Source: TWA4 sp045121095 | Lineage (GTDB): Bacteria > Bacillota > Clostridia > Lachnospirales > Lachnospiraceae | Assembly: GCA_045121095.1 (NCBI GenBank) | Contig: JBGVFN010000178.1 | Coordinates: forward strand, 1-8,264 | Reading direction: 5' to 3' | DNA: 8,264 nt | Shown here: one piece after another, positions 5,978 through 8,264 of the stretch | Layout: each line of letters begins with the position of its first letter | Position numbering within the stretch: position 1 is the first letter of the stretch | Made by a program: the position numbers and the translations under genes | The notes under the pieces: generated by a model | The model's input: only the letters and a program-made list of their open reading frames with translations | What the model was told of the DNA's origin: nothing | Databases searched by the model: none

Positions 5978-7474
5978 CTATTTGTTGTAGCAAGAAAATG
6001 CGTCTTCCACCAGTTTTTTATCCGGTGCAGGGGTAATCAGGCTGACAACCGGTACGATGATCAGACCCGCTGCCATGGCAAATACACCACAGTTAATGGG
6101 GGACTGCATAATAACGGGCAGACTGGAGCGGGCAATCATATTGACCACCATCAGTCCGGAACCAACGAGAAAGCTTGCCCAGCAGGCTGCTTTGGTGGTA
6201 CGTTTCCAGTACAGGGAGTAGAGGAAAGGTGCCAGGAAAGCACCGGCCAGCGCACCCCATGAAATACCCATCAGCTGTGCAATAAAGGTTACATTGGATT
6301 TGTACTGAATCAATGCCAGAACAGCAGAGATTGCAATAAATACCACGATCAGAACACGGATATAGATGACCTGTTTTTTCTCACTCATGTTTTTGATGAA
6401 ATTATCTTTCAGGAAATCGATAGTCAGTGTGGAACTGGAAGCGATTACCAGAGAAGACAAAGTGGACATGGAAGCGGATAATACCAGGATTACTACCAGT
6501 GAAATCATCATAGGACTCAAATTAGACAGCATGGTAGGGATAATGGAATCGTATCCGTTGGCAGCCACGTCAATCTGGTCAGAGAACAGACGTCCAAAAC
6601 CGCCCAGGAAATAACATCCGCCTGCTACCACCAGCGCAAACAAAGTAGAAATCAGGGTTCCTTTTTTAATGGCAGCCTCATCTTTGATGGCGTAGAATTT
6701 CTGAACCATCTGAGGAAGTCCCCAGGTACCAAGAGAAGTTAACAAAACTACAAAAATCAGATTGACCGGATCAGGACCCAGGATGGATGCAAATGCACCG
6801 GGAGCCGCACCAATTGACTCATCGGAAACCTGCTTCATTCCCTCAATTGCAGCAAACAAACCACCTTTATCATTTAAAACAGCGATTACAACGGCTGCAA
6901 TACCAATCAGCATGATAATACCCTGAATAAAGTCATTAATTGCGGTAGCCATATAACCGCCGGCGATGACATAAATAGCAGTTAGAATCGCCATTAACAG
7001 GATACAAACAGAGTAGTCGATGTTAAATGCCATACCAAACAGACGGGAAAGTCCATTGTATAAAGAAGCAGTATAAGGAATCAGGAAGATAAAAATAATA
7101 ACGGAAGCACCGATCTTCAAGCTTTTGCTGTCAAATCTGCGGCCAAAAAACTGAGGCATGGTGGCGGAATCCAGATGCTGAGTCATGACACGGGTTCTGC
7201 GTCCCAGAACCATCCATGCAAACAGGGAGCCAATGATCGCATTACCAATACCGGCCCATGTAGCAGCCAGACCATATTTCCATCCAAACTGACCAGCATA
7301 TCCAACAAATACAACTGCCGAAAAATAGGAAGTACCATAGGCGAATGCAGTCAGCCAGGGACCAACGGAACGTCCGCCCAGTACAAAACCATTTACATCC
7401 GTTGCATGTTTCCGGCAGTACAGACCAATACCAACCAGAATTGCAAAATAGATAACTAATACTACTACTTTCAT
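5978..7474 (-). CDS. Sodium:solute symporter (SSS family, PutP/PanF-like)
   Basis: A 498-residue integral membrane protein, close to the length of PutP, with about 13 hydrophobic segments (roughly residues 2-19, 45-62, 70-92, 122-140, 155-174, 185-202, 236-253, 275-292, 322-341, 370-390, 396-421, 430-448 and 462-482). It should couple inward Na+ flow to uptake of an organic solute. Family marks include YFSAVVFVG in segment 2, AGGYMATAINDFIQG (171-185) and LSASMSTLSS (332-341), where A334, S337 and T338 align with the Na2-site residues A337, S340 and T341 of PutP. The start has AAAGGA (plus-strand 7485-7490) ten bases upstream and the N-terminus runs straight into segment 1, as usual for SSS proteins. 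Its neighbours suggest uptake of an amino or organic acid, but SSS substrates range over proline, pantothenate, sialic acid and monocarboxylates, so specificity is open. Confidence 0.93.
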   Translation of the reverse strand: MKVVVLVIYFAILVGIGLYCRKHATDVNGFVLGGRSVGPWLTAFAYGTSYFSAVVFVGYAGQFGWKYGLAATWAGIGNAIIGSLFAWMVLGRRTRVMTQHLDSATMPQFFGRRFDSKSLKIGASVIIFIFLIPYTASLYNGLSRLFGMAFNIDYSVCILLMAILTAIYVIAGGYMATAINDFIQGIIMLIGIAAVVIAVLNDKGGLFAAIEGMKQVSDESIGAAPGAFASILGPDPVNLIFVVLLTSLGTWGLPQMVQKFYAIKDEAAIKKGTLISTLFALVVAGGCYFLGGFGRLFSDQIDVAANGYDSIIPTMLSNLSPMMISLVVILVLSASMSTLSSLVIASSSTLTIDFLKDNFIKNMSEKKQVIYIRVLIVVFIAISAVLALIQYKSNVTFIAQLMGISWGALAGAFLAPFLYSLYWKRTTKAACWASFLVGSGLMVVNMIARSSLPVIMQSPINCGVFAMAAGLIIVPVVSLITPAPDKKLVEDAFSCYNK

Positions 7475-7529
7475 AAAAAATGTTTCCTTTCCAGTTTCTT
7501 TTGTTTAAATTCTTTTTCTCTTTTAAGTT

Positions 7530-7556
7530 TTAAAGTATGAAACATCAAAACTTTAA
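7530..7556. promoter_or_regulatory. Inverted repeat over the predicted symporter start site
   Basis: TTAAAGT (7530-7536) and ACTTTAA (7550-7556) form a perfect 7-bp inverted repeat with a 13-nt centre. It covers the proposed -10 and transcription start of the symporter promoter, so it is a plausible repressor site. It is AT-rich and could occur by chance. Confidence 0.35.
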
Positions 7557-7578
7557 CATATAAAATAAGAAAAGTCAA
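7550..7578 (-). promoter_or_regulatory. Predicted SigA promoter for the symporter
   Basis: On the minus strand, TTGACT (plus 7573-7578), a 17-nt spacer and TAAAGT (plus 7550-7555, 4/6 to TATAAT). The start would be near 7543, about 70 nt before the ATG. The same TTGACT hexamer and spacing are used by the acyl-CoA synthetase promoter. Confidence 0.5.
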
Positions 7579-7596
7579 TATTATTTAGGAATATTG
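7576..7596. promoter_or_regulatory. Inverted repeat CAATATT-N7-AATATTG at the symporter -35
   Basis: CAATATT (7576-7582) and AATATTG (7590-7596) form a perfect 7-bp inverted repeat overlapping the predicted -35 box; a third AATATT lies at 7608-7613. This is the usual shape of a dimeric regulator site, but composition bias makes it uncertain. Confidence 0.35.
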
Positions 7597-7615
7597 CATA
7601 AAACACGAATATTAC

Positions 7616-7628
7616 GTAACGATTCAGC
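7616..7628 (+). repeat. Half-copy of the dispersed GTAACGATTCAGC repeat
   Basis: This 13-mer is identical to 3985-3997, the left arm of the palindromic element upstream of the aminotransferase. It lies about 140 bp upstream of the symporter start, and similarity ends after TCAGC. It is upstream of the predicted symporter promoter, so it would not be in that leader. Confidence 0.65.
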
Positions 7629-7647
7629 CAAGCATGATTTTTGTTCA

Positions 7648-7682
7648 AAATACTATGTCAAGCTTGCTTGTAAATAGTATTT
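7648..7682. repeat. 35-bp imperfect palindrome between symporter and DUF1622 gene
   Basis: AAATACTAT (7648-7656) is perfectly complementary to ATAGTATTT (7674-7682), and inside it CAAGC (7659-7663) is inverted as GCTTG (7666-7670) across a TT centre. The two arm pairs are nested, giving a near-symmetric structure. No T run follows, so a terminator is unlikely; an operator for one of the two divergent genes is more plausible. Confidence 0.55.
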
Positions 7683-7713
7683 AGTGTGGCCTATAGGAGA
7701 AATTGGATATGTG

Positions 7714-7719
7714 TATAAT
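7714..7719 (+). promoter_or_regulatory. Possible -10 box for the DUF1622 gene
   Basis: A perfect TATAAT lies about 100 nt upstream of the gene. No convincing -35 lies 16-18 nt before it (the hexamer at 17 nt is CTATAG), so the promoter is weak, activator-dependent or wrongly called. The rest of 7684-7820 shows no credible gene. Confidence 0.3.
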
Positions 7720-7751
7720 TATGAAGAAAGAGAGCAAACTGAAAGCATGAA

Positions 7752-7795
7752 AATATATGGCAAAAAAATATGTAGTGAAACAATATATGGTAAAA
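7752..7795 (+). repeat. Two 14-bp direct repeats at 30-bp spacing
   Basis: AATATATGGCAAAA (7752-7765) and AATATATGGTAAAA (7782-7795) differ at one base and sit exactly 30 bp apart, in the untranslated region before the DUF1622 gene. Function is unknown; it may be a small duplication. Confidence 0.5.
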
Positions 7796-7820
7796 CTGGA
7801 GCTGTAATTGGAGGTAGAAA

Positions 7821-8153
7821 ATGTTGGAGACCATTGAAATTTGTTTTGAAAAGCTGGTTGAAATCTGTGTTCTGATTCTGGAATTTATCGGACTGGTGGT
7901 GTTGATGTACAGTGCCCTGAAAAGTGTCTGGGGAATTGTAAAACGGGACCCGGAAATTCGTCTTTCCCTGGCGGAAGGAATCGCGCTGGCACTGGAATTT
8001 AAACTGGGAAGCGAGGTACTGCGAACTGTCATTGTCCGCAAGCAAAGCGAACTGTTTATTTTGGGAGCCATTATTCTGATGCGGGCGGCACTGACCTTTT
8101 TAATTCACTGGGAAATCAAAAACGAACGGATTGCAGACCATGGTCATACCTGA
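7821..8153 (+). CDS. DUF1622 family small membrane protein
   Basis: A 110-residue protein of unknown function that I recognise as DUF1622-like from the block AEGIALALEFKLGSEVLRTVIV (residues 51-72) followed by a second hydrophobic segment ending in LTFLIHWEIK. Two membrane helices are visible (about 12-38 and 77-97) with an amphipathic segment between them; the C-terminus is short and polar. The start is well supported by GGAGG at 7810-7814, six bases before the ATG. It is monocistronic here, divergent from the symporter by about 346 bp, and no rho-independent hairpin follows, only T-rich sequence. Base composition is closer to the metabolic genes than to the defence pair. No biochemical role can be given. 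Confidence 0.85.
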   Translation: MLETIEICFEKLVEICVLILEFIGLVVLMYSALKSVWGIVKRDPEIRLSLAEGIALALEFKLGSEVLRTVIVRKQSELFILGAIILMRAALTFLIHWEIKNERIADHGHT

Positions 8154-8181
8154 TTTTTAATTTAATTTGTTTTTAATTTTA

Positions 8182-8226
8182 TTTTTACACCAGTTTACAA
8201 CTTTTTACACCAGTTTACAACTTTTT
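8182..8226 (+). repeat. 20-bp perfect tandem repeat, candidate LytTR-type regulator site
   Basis: The 20-mer TTTTTACACCAGTTTACAAC occurs twice without a gap (8182-8201, 8202-8221), followed by another TTTTT. Each unit holds CCAGTTTACAAC (8190-8201, 8210-8221), which matches 8 of 10 defined positions of the Clostridium perfringens VirR box as I recall it (CCAGTTNTNCAC). TTTACA also recurs every 10 bp (8184, 8194, 8204, 8214). The repeats lie just upstream of the predicted promoter at 8236-8264, where such activator sites are normally found. A chance tandem duplication in AT-rich DNA is the alternative. Confidence 0.6.
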
Positions 8227-8235
8227 AAATAAAAA

Positions 8236-8264
8236 AATACAAATACATCTCTTTGTAGTATAAT
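8236..8264 (+). promoter_or_regulatory. Predicted promoter for a gene beyond the right edge
   Basis: A perfect TATAAT fills the last six bases (8259-8264). The hexamer 17 nt before it, AATACA, matches TTGACA at only 3 of 6, as at activator-dependent promoters. The start would be near 8271, putting the two CCAGTT boxes at roughly -81 to -70 and -61 to -50. Confidence 0.45.

Noticed and set aside
7633..7661. Second TTGACA on the minus strand (plus 7656-7661) as symporter promoter
   Set aside because: The hexamer at 17 nt is ATCATG and at 16 or 18 nt is no better; the TTGACT-N17-TAAAGT site nearer the gene is preferred.
7684..7875. Small GTG-started frame encoding 63 residues with an IYGK repeat
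   Set aside because: It has no ribosome binding site, overlaps the well-supported DUF1622 start in another frame, and its repeat comes from the 30-bp DNA direct repeat.
7691..8071. Minus-strand frames of 108-126 codons antisense to the DUF1622 gene
   Set aside because: Ser/Gln-rich composition without a domain or ribosome binding site; the plus-strand gene explains the coding signal.

Overview
The window looks like chromosomal DNA from a low-to-moderate GC Gram-positive bacterium, most likely a gut Clostridia/Lachnospiraceae-type Firmicute. This is inferred from strong AGGAG-type ribosome binding sites, SigA-like promoters (TTGACA/T with 17-nt spacers), very AT-rich intergenic regions and the protein families present. 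I cannot name the species. No rRNA, tRNA, CRISPR array, transposase or plasmid/phage replication gene is visible.

Layout. (1) 1-1749, plus strand: a strongly AT-rich two-gene unit. It holds an AAA/ABC-type ATPase, cut by the left window edge just before its Walker A motif, and an overlapping Toprim-like (RloB/AbiLii/AriB-like) protein. The arrangement matches two-gene ATPase + Toprim antiphage systems such as AbiL and PARIS. A terminator at about 1796-1842 closes it. (2) 1854-3953, minus strand: an aminotransferase followed by an amidohydrolase, a probable two-gene operon. (3) 4276-5910, plus strand, divergent from the operon: an AMP-forming acyl-CoA synthetase. (4) 5978-7474, minus strand, convergent with the ligase: a sodium:solute symporter. 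(5) 7821-8153, plus strand: a small DUF1622-type membrane protein. (6) 8154-8264: an AT-rich tail with two perfect 20-bp tandem repeats ahead of a probable promoter for a gene beyond the right edge.

How the genes may work together. The symporter, acyl-CoA ligase, aminotransferase and amidohydrolase could form an uptake and catabolic module: import of an organic or amino acid, transamination, hydrolysis or decarboxylation, and CoA activation. The substrate cannot be read from the sequence, and the four genes are in three transcription units, so this is only a hypothesis.

The most unexpected structure is non-coding. A short repeat, about TGTAACRRYTCAGCAGG, occurs four times in three intergenic regions. 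Two copies are inverted around a 76-bp element (3984-4059) that can fold as a three-way junction and probably lies in the aminotransferase leader. The other notable site is the 20-bp tandem repeat at the right end. Its spacing, sequence and position resemble LytTR-type (VirR/AgrA-like) regulator sites.
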